A stretch of 20,623 nt of DNA, from NCBI GenBank assembly GCA_945916025.1, contig CAMEGD010000016.1:1-20623 (forward strand). The letters run 5' to 3'. Of this stretch, positions 1 through 6,248 are shown piece after piece; position 1 is the first letter of the stretch; every line of letters starts with the position of its first letter. Source of the DNA: an uncultured Clostridia bacterium. Lineage in GTDB: Bacteria > Bacillota > Clostridia > Tissierellales > Peptoniphilaceae. A program made the translations under genes and the position numbers. Under the pieces are notes generated by a model that was not told where the DNA came from, ran no database searches, and saw only the letters and a list, made by a program, of their open reading frames with translations.

Positions 1-45
1 AGTATATTATTTTAAACATCTTTTTATTTGTTACATACAACATAG

Positions 46-60
46 TTAAGTAGAGAAATT
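46..60. repeat. 15-bp direct repeat, copy 1
   Basis: The sequence TTAAGTAGAGAAATT occurs here and again, identically, at 1237-1251. The two copies lie on either side of the EamA gene. This could be a remnant of a duplication or insertion, or chance in AT-rich DNA. The rest of positions 1-149 shows no gene or clear signal. Confidence 0.4.
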
Positions 61-149
61 AGTGATCTAATAATAAAATTACCTAACTATACTAATTATA
101 TTTTTACGTAAGAGAAGCACATATCTTTAAAAGTTAAGATTTTAATTAA

Positions 150-1040
150 TTACTTTAGAATTAACAAGGCCACACCTAGAAATGTCATAAATGCTCCAAT
201 TATTTCAACAAGTTGAACTTTTTCTTTTGTAAATATCCTTGAAATTGGAAGTATTAAAACTGGTTGAGTAGACATCAAAATTGAAGCTATTGCAGCAGGT
301 GTGTTTTTAATAGCTATCATAGAAAGAAATACTGCTATAAATGTTCCAATAATGCTAACATATCCTATAGTCAGATATGAGTCTTTGTCCCAGTTTAGAT
401 TAACAATACCTTTTAAGTTTTTAGATACAAATAAAAGTATAATCATTCCTATAAGTCCTCCTGCTAATCTCATTTGTGTAGCGTCAAGAGGGTCTAATGT
501 TACCATTCCAAGTTTACTAAAGATAACTCCTACAGCTTGGCCAAAACAAGCCATAAAAGCTGGAATTAGATCATAAAAATTTATATTTTTTCCCCTAAGT
601 TTGTCTACTTTCTTTTTAGTAACTACTAGAAGTATTCCGCAAAATATAACTATAATTCCTAGAAGATTTATTAAGGACAACTTCTCTCCAAAAATTAGAA
701 AGCTTAACATAGTTATTATTACAGGGTTAAATGAATATATAAGTAAAGTAAGTCTTGCTCCTATTAGTTGGTAGGATTTAAAAAGGAAGACATCCCCAAA
801 TGCAAAACCAATAACTCCTGAGCCCATAAGCCAAAGCCAAGGATTTAGACTTGAACCCTTTGAGATAAAGAATCCTTTTTTAAAAAACATAACTAAGCTT
901 ACTAAAATAAGCCCTAAAAACATTCTATAAAAATTTAGAATTGTAGGGCTAATATTTTTTCCTTTTCTTTCTATTATTAAACTAGTTGAAGTCCAAAGTA
1001 ATGCGGCAGATAAGGCTGCTATTTCTCCAATTCTCGTCAT
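150..1040 (-). CDS. DMT superfamily (EamA) transporter
   Basis: This is a 296-residue integral membrane protein with about ten hydrophobic segments arranged as two EamA repeats (roughly residues 5-140 and 155-295). That is the usual length and layout of drug/metabolite transporters, which export metabolites or amino acids across the cytoplasmic membrane. Family hallmarks visible are a basic residue after the first helix (ERKGKN, 24-29), the helix-3/4 segment containing GFAFGDVFLFKSYQLIGA (78-95), and a final helix ending in GVALLILK. The ATG at 1040 has no SD at normal spacing. The nearest AGGAGG is about 27 bases upstream, with no in-frame start in between, so translation may be weak or the leader folded. 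Nothing in the sequence identifies the substrate. It stands alone in an AT-rich region and is bracketed by a 15-bp direct repeat. Confidence 0.85.
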   Translation of the reverse strand: MTRIGEIAALSAALLWTSTSLIIERKGKNISPTILNFYRMFLGLILVSLVMFFKKGFFISKGSSLNPWLWLMGSGVIGFAFGDVFLFKSYQLIGARLTLLIYSFNPVIITMLSFLIFGEKLSLINLLGIIVIFCGILLVVTKKKVDKLRGKNINFYDLIPAFMACFGQAVGVIFSKLGMVTLDPLDATQMRLAGGLIGMIILLFVSKNLKGIVNLNWDKDSYLTIGYVSIIGTFIAVFLSMIAIKNTPAAIASILMSTQPVLILPISRIFTKEKVQLVEIIGAFMTFLGVALLILK

Positions 1041-1236
1041 ATTATATGGTAATAAGTTTTTATTACTTCCTCCTAAATTCTTTTATTGTATAATTCTCCC
1101 GAAATTTTTTGTGGTCTTTTAAATATATTGTATCCTATATTTTTTAAATATCAATTATATTATAAGTCTTTAAAGGTAGTTTTTAATGCTTATCTAGTTA
1201 TATTTACTATGGTCCTATTTCTTTTTATCCTATATA

Positions 1237-1251
1237 TTAAGTAGAGAAATT
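1237..1251. repeat. 15-bp direct repeat, copy 2
   Basis: This is an exact second copy of TTAAGTAGAGAAATT, first seen at 46-60. It lies upstream of the EamA gene, inside the 598-base stretch without an intact gene (1041-1638). That stretch otherwise holds a degraded flavoprotein-like fragment and a 13-bp hairpin. Confidence 0.4.
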
Positions 1252-1310
1252 TGAATGTTGTAATAAACTCGAGTATCATATCACCATTTATATAATTTAT
1301 TAAGCCAGTT

Positions 1311-1453
1311 TTAAAAAGCTACTTCATAGGACAATTCTATTTTGGCGTTTATTAGTACTAGATTGTAATATTTAGAAAGTTTTATACTTTTTAGCATACC
1401 ACTTTTACCACCACCAATTACTAGCAACTGGGTTATAATGTCTTATTATACAT
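1311..1453 (-). pseudogene. Relic of an FAD/NAD(P)-binding oxidoreductase N-terminus
   Basis: On the minus strand the reading frame around 1430-1311 gives LLVIGGGKSGMLKSIKLSKY followed by NLVLINAK and then a stop. This resembles the N-terminal dinucleotide-binding fold of FAD-dependent oxidoreductases (a VIGGG-x-x-G turn, then a helix containing LSKY, then a strand). The glycerol-3-phosphate dehydrogenase / LhgO-like group is the closest match I recall. A possible ATG at 1453 lies in a different frame, one base off, and the frame closes at 1311, so the gene is frameshifted and cut to about 45 codons. There is no SD before the ATG. The fragment is short and a chance resemblance is possible. 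Confidence 0.35.
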
Positions 1454-1542
1454 TGTTGAAATTTTCTATCTTTCTGAGTATTTAGTCAGTAAGGGTTTTT
1501 CCTATAAAGTTTAATAATCTTTTTATTTCTAATTTAATGCTA

Positions 1543-1580
1543 AATTCCCCCTATGCTTACAATTGAACATAGGGGGAATT
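1543..1580 (-). terminator. 13-bp perfect hairpin downstream of the hemerythrin gene
   Basis: The arms at 1543-1555 and 1568-1580 are perfectly complementary over 13 bp (AATTCCCCCTATG and its reverse complement) with a 12-base loop. It lies about 60 bases past the stop of the hemerythrin gene. The minus-strand sequence that follows is AT-rich but not a clean U-tract, so this is a probable but imperfect terminator and could work in either direction. Confidence 0.5.
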
Positions 1581-1638
1581 GACTATAACATTTTTTATAT
1601 TAACAATGATTTTTTGTTAAGTAATATAATACATTAGA

Positions 1639-2106
1639 CTATGCTTTTAATCTCATAGTAATATCTTTTTCATGTTTTGACATAGCAGTCTCAAATTTCT
1701 TTAATAGATCCTCATCTTCTTCTTTGCTTAAAACTTTTTTAGCTAAATTTGTAAATTGGGATTCTTCTTCTTCCATGTGGTGATCTAATACTTCTAGCAA
1801 GGTAGAAAATTTAGCATTCCAAGTTTCATTTTCTAAAAATGTTTTATTTACAGTTGAAAATTGATATGCACCTAAGCTATGTTCTTCAATCATTTCACGG
1901 ACAACATCTAATTCGTCTTCTTTAGTTAATCCATTTTTTACTACTGGAAAAATCACTTCTTCTTCTGCATTGTGATGAGCATAAATCATAATATAAAATT
2001 CTTCAAATAATTCTCTTTTTTCCTTATCATCTTTACTGTTTTCAATTTTTTTTGCTAACTTTTTTGCTTTGTCGTGCTCTTCCACATTATGTGCTAAATA
2101 CCCCAT
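1639..2106 (-). CDS. Hemerythrin HHE cation-binding domain protein
   Basis: This 155-residue all-helical protein has the His/Glu pattern of the hemerythrin-like HHE fold, a di-iron, four-helix bundle. Candidate ligands are H6/H11 in helix 1, HHNAEEE (44-50), H76 in EEHS, and HHMEEEE (109-115). These cytoplasmic proteins bind O2 or sense oxygen, NO or iron, and some take part in repair of iron-sulfur clusters. In an anaerobe an oxygen or nitrosative stress role is plausible but not shown here. The frame is open for 15 more codons upstream. I chose the ATG at 2106 because AAGGAGG lies 7 bases before it and the HHE fold starts right there. It has no operon partner. The terminator of the ABC transporter operon lies upstream and the 1543-1580 hairpin downstream. 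Confidence 0.88.
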   Translation of the reverse strand: MGYLAHNVEEHDKAKKLAKKIENSKDDKEKRELFEEFYIMIYAHHNAEEEVIFPVVKNGLTKEDELDVVREMIEEHSLGAYQFSTVNKTFLENETWNAKFSTLLEVLDHHMEEEESQFTNLAKKVLSKEEDEDLLKKFETAMSKHEKDITMRLKA

Positions 2107-2307
2107 TATTTTTCCTCCTTTATTATCAGTTGAATTTACGAACACACCCATCAGATATTAAGCTTATATAAACAAAATAATTCTTAATAAATAAATTAAA
2201 TATTTTAATAGATGCATCTCATATTATTTAATTTAATACCCCGATAAAATATACATATTCATTTTATATTCTTAATCTTATATAAAATTTTACTACTTTC
2301 AAATTTT

Positions 2308-2332
2308 AAAAAAAGTCAGACTAAGCTGACTT
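2308..2332 (-). terminator. Rho-independent terminator of the amino acid ABC operon
   Basis: On the minus strand AAGTCAG and CTGACTT (2326-2332 and 2313-2319) form a 7-bp stem with a 6-base loop, followed by a run of U. It begins 7 bases after the ATPase stop codon and closes the transporter operon. Confidence 0.85.
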
Positions 2333-2338
2333 ATTTTC

Positions 2339-3064
2339 TTATATTAAAACTTTTGATAAAAACTCTCTGGTTCTTGGGTTTTGAGTTTGTGAAAAGATAT
2401 ATTCTGGGCTGCCAATATCATAGACAATCCCCTCATCCATAAACATAATCCTATCAGATACTTCCCTTGCAAAGCCCATTTCGTGGGTTACTACCACCAT
2501 GGTCATTCCTTCTTCGGCTAAGTCCTTCATTACTTTTAGGACGTCTCCTACCATTTCTGGATCTAGGGCTGATGTGGCTTCATCAAATAGCATTATCTCC
2601 GGTTCCATTGCTAGAGCCCTTGCTATTGCTACCCTTTGTTGTTGGCCACCTGAAAGGGATCCTGGATAGGCTCCTGCTTTTTCTGATAGGCCCATTTTGT
2701 CTAGTAATATTAGGGCTAATTCTTCTGCTTGACCTTGGTCTTTTCCAAGAATTTTTATTGGTGCTAGGGTAATATTTTCTAAGACTGTCTTGTGGGGAAA
2801 TAGGTTAAAGCTTTGAAATACCATTCCCATTCTGGCCCTTACTTTGTCTTCGTCAATGTTATTTCCTGTTATCTTATGTCCGTCTAAATATATACTTCCT
2901 GAATTAGGCTTTTCTAATAGGTTAAGGCACCTTAAAAAGGTAGATTTTCCTGAACCTGATGGTCCAATTACTGTTAGAACTTCTCCCTTGGCTATTTCTA
3001 CATTTATTCCTTTTAGAACTTCTTTTTCTCCAAAGCTCTTTTTTAAATTGTCTACCTTAATCAC
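2339..3064 (-). CDS. Polar amino acid ABC transporter, ATP-binding protein
   Basis: This 241-residue ABC ATPase of the GlnQ/HisP/ArtP class hydrolyses ATP on the cytoplasmic side to drive amino acid uptake through the permease encoded just upstream. All motifs are intact: Walker A GPSGSGKST (34-42), Q-loop Q84 in VFQSFNLFPH, signature LSGGQ (137-141), Walker B IMLFDE (157-162), D-loop SALD (165-168) and switch His194. FQSFNLFPHKTVLENI is typical of polar amino acid importers. It starts with GTG at 3064, 8 bases inside the end of the permease gene, with AAGGA about 10 bases upstream, so translation is probably coupled. It is the last gene of the T-box-controlled operon. Family and role are firm. 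The exact amino acid is not known. Confidence 0.95.
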   Translation of the reverse strand: MIKVDNLKKSFGEKEVLKGINVEIAKGEVLTVIGPSGSGKSTFLRCLNLLEKPNSGSIYLDGHKITGNNIDEDKVRARMGMVFQSFNLFPHKTVLENITLAPIKILGKDQGQAEELALILLDKMGLSEKAGAYPGSLSGGQQQRVAIARALAMEPEIMLFDEATSALDPEMVGDVLKVMKDLAEEGMTMVVVTHEMGFAREVSDRIMFMDEGIVYDIGSPEYIFSQTQNPRTREFLSKVLI

Positions 3065-3860
3065 TTAGCTGCATCCTTCTTTCGTATTTTCCTACTACTT
3101 TAGACAGGGTAAAGGTTAGTATAAAGTACATTACCGCTGATACTATTAGTGGTTCCATTGGCCTAAAGGTTATCCCCTTTACAATATTTACATTGTACAT
3201 TATGTCTGTTACTCCAATATAAGATACTATTGATGTTTCTTTTATTATTGTAATAAACTCATTTGCTATTGCTGGTAAAATGTTTTTTATTGCTTGTGGG
3301 TATATGATTTCTTTCATAGTTTGTTTTCTGCTAAGACCTAGGGACCTACCTGCTTCCATTTGGCCCTTAGATACAGATTGGATTCCTGATCTAATTATTT
3401 CTGATACGTAGGCGCCACTGTTTATTGACACTGCTACTATACCACCTATAAAGGCAAAGGTTGAGGTTGGTATTCCTGTTTGTCTAATATTGATTATGCT
3501 AGATGCTCCAAAGAATACTATGAAAAGTTGTACCATTAAAGGAGTTCCCCTAATTATTTCTACAAAAACTCTAGCTAATTTCTTTGGAACTTTTGAGTTT
3601 GAGCTTCTCATTGTATAAACTAGTAAACCAATCAAAGTCCCCGCTGCTACAGATATTAGGGAAAGTACTACTGTTACCCCTATCCCTGTAAAGAAGTAAG
3701 ACTTGTAGGCTAACCAAATTGTTATTGTTGACTTAATAAAATTTATTAAAAACTCCCTGTAAATAAATACAAATAAGATTATTAAGACCAAAATCCCATA
3801 ATTAATTAGGGCCTTTTTTAAGTTATTTTCTTTTTTCTTTAAAAATATATTCTTTTCCAT
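3057..3860 (-). CDS. Polar amino acid ABC transporter, permease
   Basis: This 267-residue membrane protein of the HisM/GlnP permease family (His/Glu/Gln/Arg type) forms the transmembrane channel as a dimer. Residues 1-35 contain an extra N-terminal membrane segment. Residues 53-258 form the usual permease domain, including GTLIGLLVYTMR, EIIRGTPLMVQLFI and the cytoplasmic EAA loop (EAGRSLGLSRKQTMKEI), which contacts the ATPase. The start at ATG 3860 is supported by GGGAG upstream. It follows the receptor gene by about 80 bases, within which a stable hairpin (3893-3927) lies, and overlaps the ATPase gene by 8 bases. Only one permease gene is present, so a homodimer is likely. Confidence 0.93.
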   Translation of the reverse strand: MEKNIFLKKKENNLKKALINYGILVLIILFVFIYREFLINFIKSTITIWLAYKSYFFTGIGVTVVLSLISVAAGTLIGLLVYTMRSSNSKVPKKLARVFVEIIRGTPLMVQLFIVFFGASSIINIRQTGIPTSTFAFIGGIVAVSINSGAYVSEIIRSGIQSVSKGQMEAGRSLGLSRKQTMKEIIYPQAIKNILPAIANEFITIIKETSIVSYIGVTDIMYNVNIVKGITFRPMEPLIVSAVMYFILTFTLSKVVGKYERRMQLSD

Positions 3861-3892
3861 GTTCTCCCTTTTGTCTCTAATACAAACTATAT

Positions 3893-3927
3893 TTAAGTCC
3901 GCTCCTATGTTTTTGAAGCGGACCTAA
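3893..3927 (-). promoter_or_regulatory. Intercistronic hairpin between receptor and permease genes
   Basis: The arms TTAGGTCCGCT and AGCGGACTTAA (minus strand) give an 11-bp stem with one G-U pair and a 13-base loop. The sequence after it is not a strong U-tract. A hairpin here is a common way to make more binding-protein mRNA than permease or ATPase mRNA, by partial termination or by protecting the 3' end. That role is inferred. Confidence 0.6.
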
Positions 3928-3941
3928 TTCTCCCCTTTATA

Positions 3942-4859
3942 TTATTCTTGAACTTGTAGTGAGTCTGATAATTCTACTGCTTCAGCATACCAAGTTTGAA
4001 TTTGGTCACTTTCTAAAAGTTCTTTAATAATTTCATTTATTGCTTCTTGAAGTTCTTTTTCTCCTTCTCCTATTGCTACTGCTGATCCGCCTTCTAATTC
4101 AAATTCTTTAAAGTCGATTCCTTCTACAATTGCAATGTCTGGATTTGCATTCATATATGAGTTTGCTACTGGAACTTCTAATACTATTGCATCAATCATT
4201 CCTGATTTTAGTTGCATTATTAGTTCTGTTACTTTTGGTAAGGATACTACATTACCTGGTTCTAAGTGGTCTGCTACGAGTCCTTCTTGAACTGTTCCTG
4301 TTTGTACTCCTATTGCTTTTCCATTTAGGTCACTTGTTTGAGTGTATTCTGAAACAGAGTCTGCTGATGTTAATACACAATATTGTGATACAAAATATAT
4401 GTCTGAGAAATCTATAGTCTTGTCTCTATCTGGATTTGGGTTTATTCCTGCAACACCTATATCGATAAGTCCGTTTTGTACTCCAGTAAGTACTGCATCA
4501 AAGGACATGTCTTGTATTTCTAATTCAACTCCTAGGCCTTCAGCTATTTTCTTTGCAAATTCAACATCAAAACCTACGATTTGGTCTTGGCCATCAATAA
4601 TTGCATGGAATTCATAAGGTGGGTAGTCTGCACTAGTTCCCATTACTAATTTTCCACTTTCTTTTATTAGGTCAAGTTTTGATCCTTCTTTTCCTTCTTC
4701 TGTTTCAGTTGCTTCTTCTTCAGTTTCTGTAGTTTCTTCTACTGTTTCTACTGTTTCTGTATTTGTTTCTGTTTGTTCTGTTGTTTCAGCCTTTTCTTGA
4801 CATGCTACTAAACCAAATAATAAAACAAATACTAATCCTAATGACAATAATTTTTTCAT
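3942..4859 (-). CDS. Amino acid ABC transporter substrate-binding lipoprotein
   Basis: This 305-residue SBP_bac_3-family receptor captures a polar amino acid outside the membrane and delivers it to the permease. Residues 1-20 are a lipoprotein signal with a lipobox LVAC, so C20 should be lipidated. Residues 21-60 are an unusual linker made almost only of Thr and Glu (plus Val), followed by the binding domain (65-300). Family motifs are GTSADYPPYEF (74-84), VGFDVEFAKKIAEGLGV, SFDAVLTGVQNGLIDIGVAGI, DRDKTIDFSDIYF and GVQTGTVQE. The ligand cannot be read from these motifs. ATG 4859 follows AGGAGG by 5 bases. It is the first gene of the operon, directly downstream of the T-box terminator/antiterminator. 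Confidence 0.94.
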   Translation of the reverse strand: MKKLLSLGLVFVLLFGLVACQEKAETTEQTETNTETVETVEETTETEEEATETEEGKEGSKLDLIKESGKLVMGTSADYPPYEFHAIIDGQDQIVGFDVEFAKKIAEGLGVELEIQDMSFDAVLTGVQNGLIDIGVAGINPNPDRDKTIDFSDIYFVSQYCVLTSADSVSEYTQTSDLNGKAIGVQTGTVQEGLVADHLEPGNVVSLPKVTELIMQLKSGMIDAIVLEVPVANSYMNANPDIAIVEGIDFKEFELEGGSAVAIGEGEKELQEAINEIIKELLESDQIQTWYAEAVELSDSLQVQE

Positions 4860-4876
4860 TTTTCCCTCCTAAAATT

Positions 4877-5116
4877 AAAAAACCCACGATTCTTCACCCT
4901 AACAAGAGGCGAAATATCGCGGTACCACTCTATTTAATCCAACAAAAACAATTTGTTTAATTATCTCTAAGCCTATAACGGGGCGAGCCGTAGGTTGATA
5001 CTAACTTCCCAACCTAATCTCCTTGGTTCTATTGGGCAAATTTCCCTTTGTCAGCTTTCACCTACCCCGACTCTCTGTAAAAGATTCCTTTGCTTACTTG
5101 TCCAATTCATTGATTG
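4877..5116 (-). promoter_or_regulatory. T-box riboswitch leader of the amino acid transporter operon
   Basis: The minus-strand leader has the T-box GUGGUACCGCG (around 4918-4928). A Stem I region has AGAGAG followed by the GGUGAAAGC apical motif, and a later stem contains GGCUCGCCCGUUA. The terminator stem (4883-4922) pairs CCGCGAU...UUUCGCC with GGGUGAA...AUCGUGG and ends in six U (4882-4877). Uncharged tRNA would stabilise the antiterminator and turn on the transporter genes. The specifier lies in AGAACCAAGG (5022-5031). If the codon directly follows the GAA, it is CCA (Pro), with ACC (Thr) or CAA (Gln) as alternatives. I could not settle this by eye. Confidence 0.93.
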
Positions 5117-5122
5117 TTTTTT

Positions 5123-5151
5123 ATAATAATGTATTTCAAATGAAATGTCAA
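5123..5151 (-). promoter_or_regulatory. Sigma-A promoter of the T-box/ABC operon
   Basis: On the minus strand TTGACA (5151-5146) and TATTAT (5128-5123) are separated by exactly 17 bases. This is a near-consensus housekeeping promoter placed so that transcription would start about 10 bases before the T-box leader. Confidence 0.85.
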
Positions 5152-5233
5152 CAACTTTTTTTATTATTTTTAAAGTTTTTCTATCTGTGGAATATATAGT
5201 ATATTTATTTTACTAAATATAAAGGAGTTTTTT

Positions 5234-5395
5234 ATGAGTTTTGATTTATCAAATTTAGGTAATATGAGTCCTGAAGAGCAAATGGATTTTATGATTTTAT
5301 TTGCAAAGGGACAAGTTGAAACAGCCTTAAAATACAAGGTATATGGTAAAAGAAAAGTACTAAGGCCAAAAATATTGTTCCTATTAGACCCCTAG
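5234..5395 (+). pseudogene. Head of an unknown small gene, probably truncated
   Basis: This 53-codon plus-strand frame starts with ATG 5234 after a good SD (AAAGGAG, 6-7 bases upstream). It begins MSFDLSNLGNMSPEEQMDFM and continues through a helix-like, Gln/Glu-rich stretch to about codon 39. The remaining codons run antisense through the head of a truncated transporter gene on the other strand, so the native 3' end has probably been lost at about position 5350. I do not recognise the protein. It might alternatively be an intact short protein that happens to overlap the relic. The in-frame stop is TAG at 5393-5395. Confidence 0.45.
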
Positions 5396-5498
5396 CAAAG
5401 GAGATTATTGAAGATGGCAATGGTATAAAGTTTCTAAAAATCCCAATGGTCCCAAAGATTACCAGGGATGTAATTAAGTATATATAATCTTTTTTCAT
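5289..5498 (-). pseudogene. Truncated EamA/DMT transporter head
   Basis: The minus-strand frame from ATG 5498 has a proper SD (GGAG, 6 bases upstream). It encodes about 50 residues typical of the N-terminus of one EamA subgroup: a first helix with TSLVIFGTIGIF, then IPLPSS, then the RGLIGT helix-2 signature. After about residue 50 (position about 5350) the similarity ends and the frame runs antisense through another gene to a stop at 5289. Full-length EamA proteins have about 290-300 residues, so more than 80% is missing. It is a different subgroup from the intact EamA protein at 150-1040, so it is not a simple copy of that gene. Confidence 0.7.
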
Positions 5499-5550
5499 AA
5501 ATTTCTCCAAATATTTTATAATAGTATAGCATATTTAGAATTCTTTACAT

Positions 5551-5580
5551 AAAAAAAAAGCCTAACCACTTAGGTTAGAC
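5551..5580 (-). terminator. Rho-independent terminator of the cold-shock gene
   Basis: On the minus strand GUCUAACC pairs with GGUUAGGC (8 bp, one G-U) around a 5-base loop, followed by nine U. It lies 11 bases after the stop codon of the cold-shock gene. Confidence 0.92.
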
Positions 5581-5591
5581 TTAAAAAATTC

Positions 5592-5792
5592 TTATAATTT
5601 TACTACGTTTACAGCCTTAAGTCCTCTTTCGTCTTTTTCAACGTCGAAAGAAACTTCTTGACCTTCGTCTAATGATCTGAAACCATCAGCTTGGATTGAA
5701 GTTTGGTGAACAAATAAGTCCTTACCTTCTTCATCAGTGATAAATCCAAATCCCTTTTCGTTATTAAACCATTTTACTTTACCGTTACTCAT
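5592..5792 (-). CDS. cspA: Cold-shock protein, CspA family
   Basis: This 66-residue single cold-shock domain (OB fold) is the standard bacterial Csp length. It binds single-stranded RNA and DNA and acts as an RNA chaperone in the cytoplasm. Both nucleic-acid motifs are present: RNP1-type KGFGFI (13-18) and RNP2-type LFVHQ (26-30), after the usual N-terminus GKVKWFN. ATG 5792 follows a strong AAGGAGGA. It is monocistronic, with its own terminator. The leader contains two adjacent hairpins (5807-5838) close to the SD, which may add temperature or autoregulatory control. The gene symbol marks the family. The number of paralogues in the genome is not visible here. Confidence 0.95.
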   Translation of the reverse strand: MSNGKVKWFNNEKGFGFITDEEGKDLFVHQTSIQADGFRSLDEGQEVSFDVEKDERGLKAVNVVKL

Positions 5793-5806
5793 GTTAAATC
5801 CTCCTT

Positions 5807-5838
5807 CTTATTTCCTTTGAAATAAGTGCCCTCTGGCA
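5807..5838 (-). promoter_or_regulatory. Two tandem hairpins in the cold-shock gene leader
   Basis: Reading the minus strand, UGCC-AGAG-GGCA (5838-5827) is directly followed by CUUAUUUC-AAAG-GAAAUAAG (5826-5807), a perfect 8-bp stem with a 4-base loop that abuts the SD of the csp gene. Such leaders in csp mRNAs can refold with temperature. The structure is visible, the function is inferred. Confidence 0.55.
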
Positions 5839-5988
5839 ATTGTTATTTTTTTGTAATGCATATTATTAAAGAGAATAAAACATTTATGAAATAAAGATTA
5901 CATCAATTTAAAATATTACTACCTTTCTATACTACCCTAGATTGGTCTTATTGTCAAATATATTTTTTATTTATTTAACTAATTTGAA

Positions 5989-6114
5989 TTAATGGACACT
6001 TGTCTCCTCTGTAGTTGTTGTTTGAGACTCCTTAATCGAAGAAAAAGCAGCTATATTTAAGAAAATAAGTAAAACAAATGCTATCAATTTTACTTGTAAG
6101 ACTAGGATTTTTCA
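5989..6114 (-). pseudogene. Possible relic of a small secreted protein
   Basis: A short minus-strand frame reads KLIAFVLLIFLNIAAFSSIK, which looks like a signal peptide, then a Thr/Glu-rich tail (ESQTTTTEETSVH) and a stop at 5989. There is no ATG and no convincing SD. A TTG at 6087 would give 32 residues, and a stop lies at 6112-6114. It is either the decayed end of a secreted or lipoprotein gene or chance. Nothing else gene-like is visible in the AT-rich stretch 5839-6214. Confidence 0.25.
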
Positions 6115-6214
6115 AGCAACTAAAAGTAACATTGTGTTAATTTAGGCATTATAGGACACAAGTATATGCTTTATTAAAAGATTTTTCATATTACCTTACT
6201 TATATGGATAAATT

Positions 6215-6239
6215 AAAAAGCCCAGGTTTATTCCTGGAC
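6215..6239 (-). terminator. Terminator of the FMN reductase gene
   Basis: On the minus strand GUCCAGG and CCUGGGC form a 7-bp stem with a 6-base loop, followed by five U. It starts 10 bases after the stop of the flavin reductase gene. Confidence 0.88.
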
Positions 6240-6248
6240 TTATACTCT

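Noticed and set aside
301..576. Plus-strand 91-codon frame opposite the EamA gene
   Set aside because: It is antisense to a clear membrane protein gene, has no SD and shows no protein family pattern.
2467..2772. Plus-strand leucine-rich frame opposite the ABC ATPase
   Set aside because: The composition reflects the reverse complement of the ATPase gene, whose motifs are intact. No SD is present.
4130..4617. Two plus-strand frames opposite the receptor gene
   Set aside because: They are shadows of the binding-protein gene and overlap each other in different frames without translation signals.
4763..4960. Plus-strand 65-codon frame across the T-box
   Set aside because: It spans the antisense of the signal peptide and the T-box terminator, and the T-box on the minus strand explains the region.
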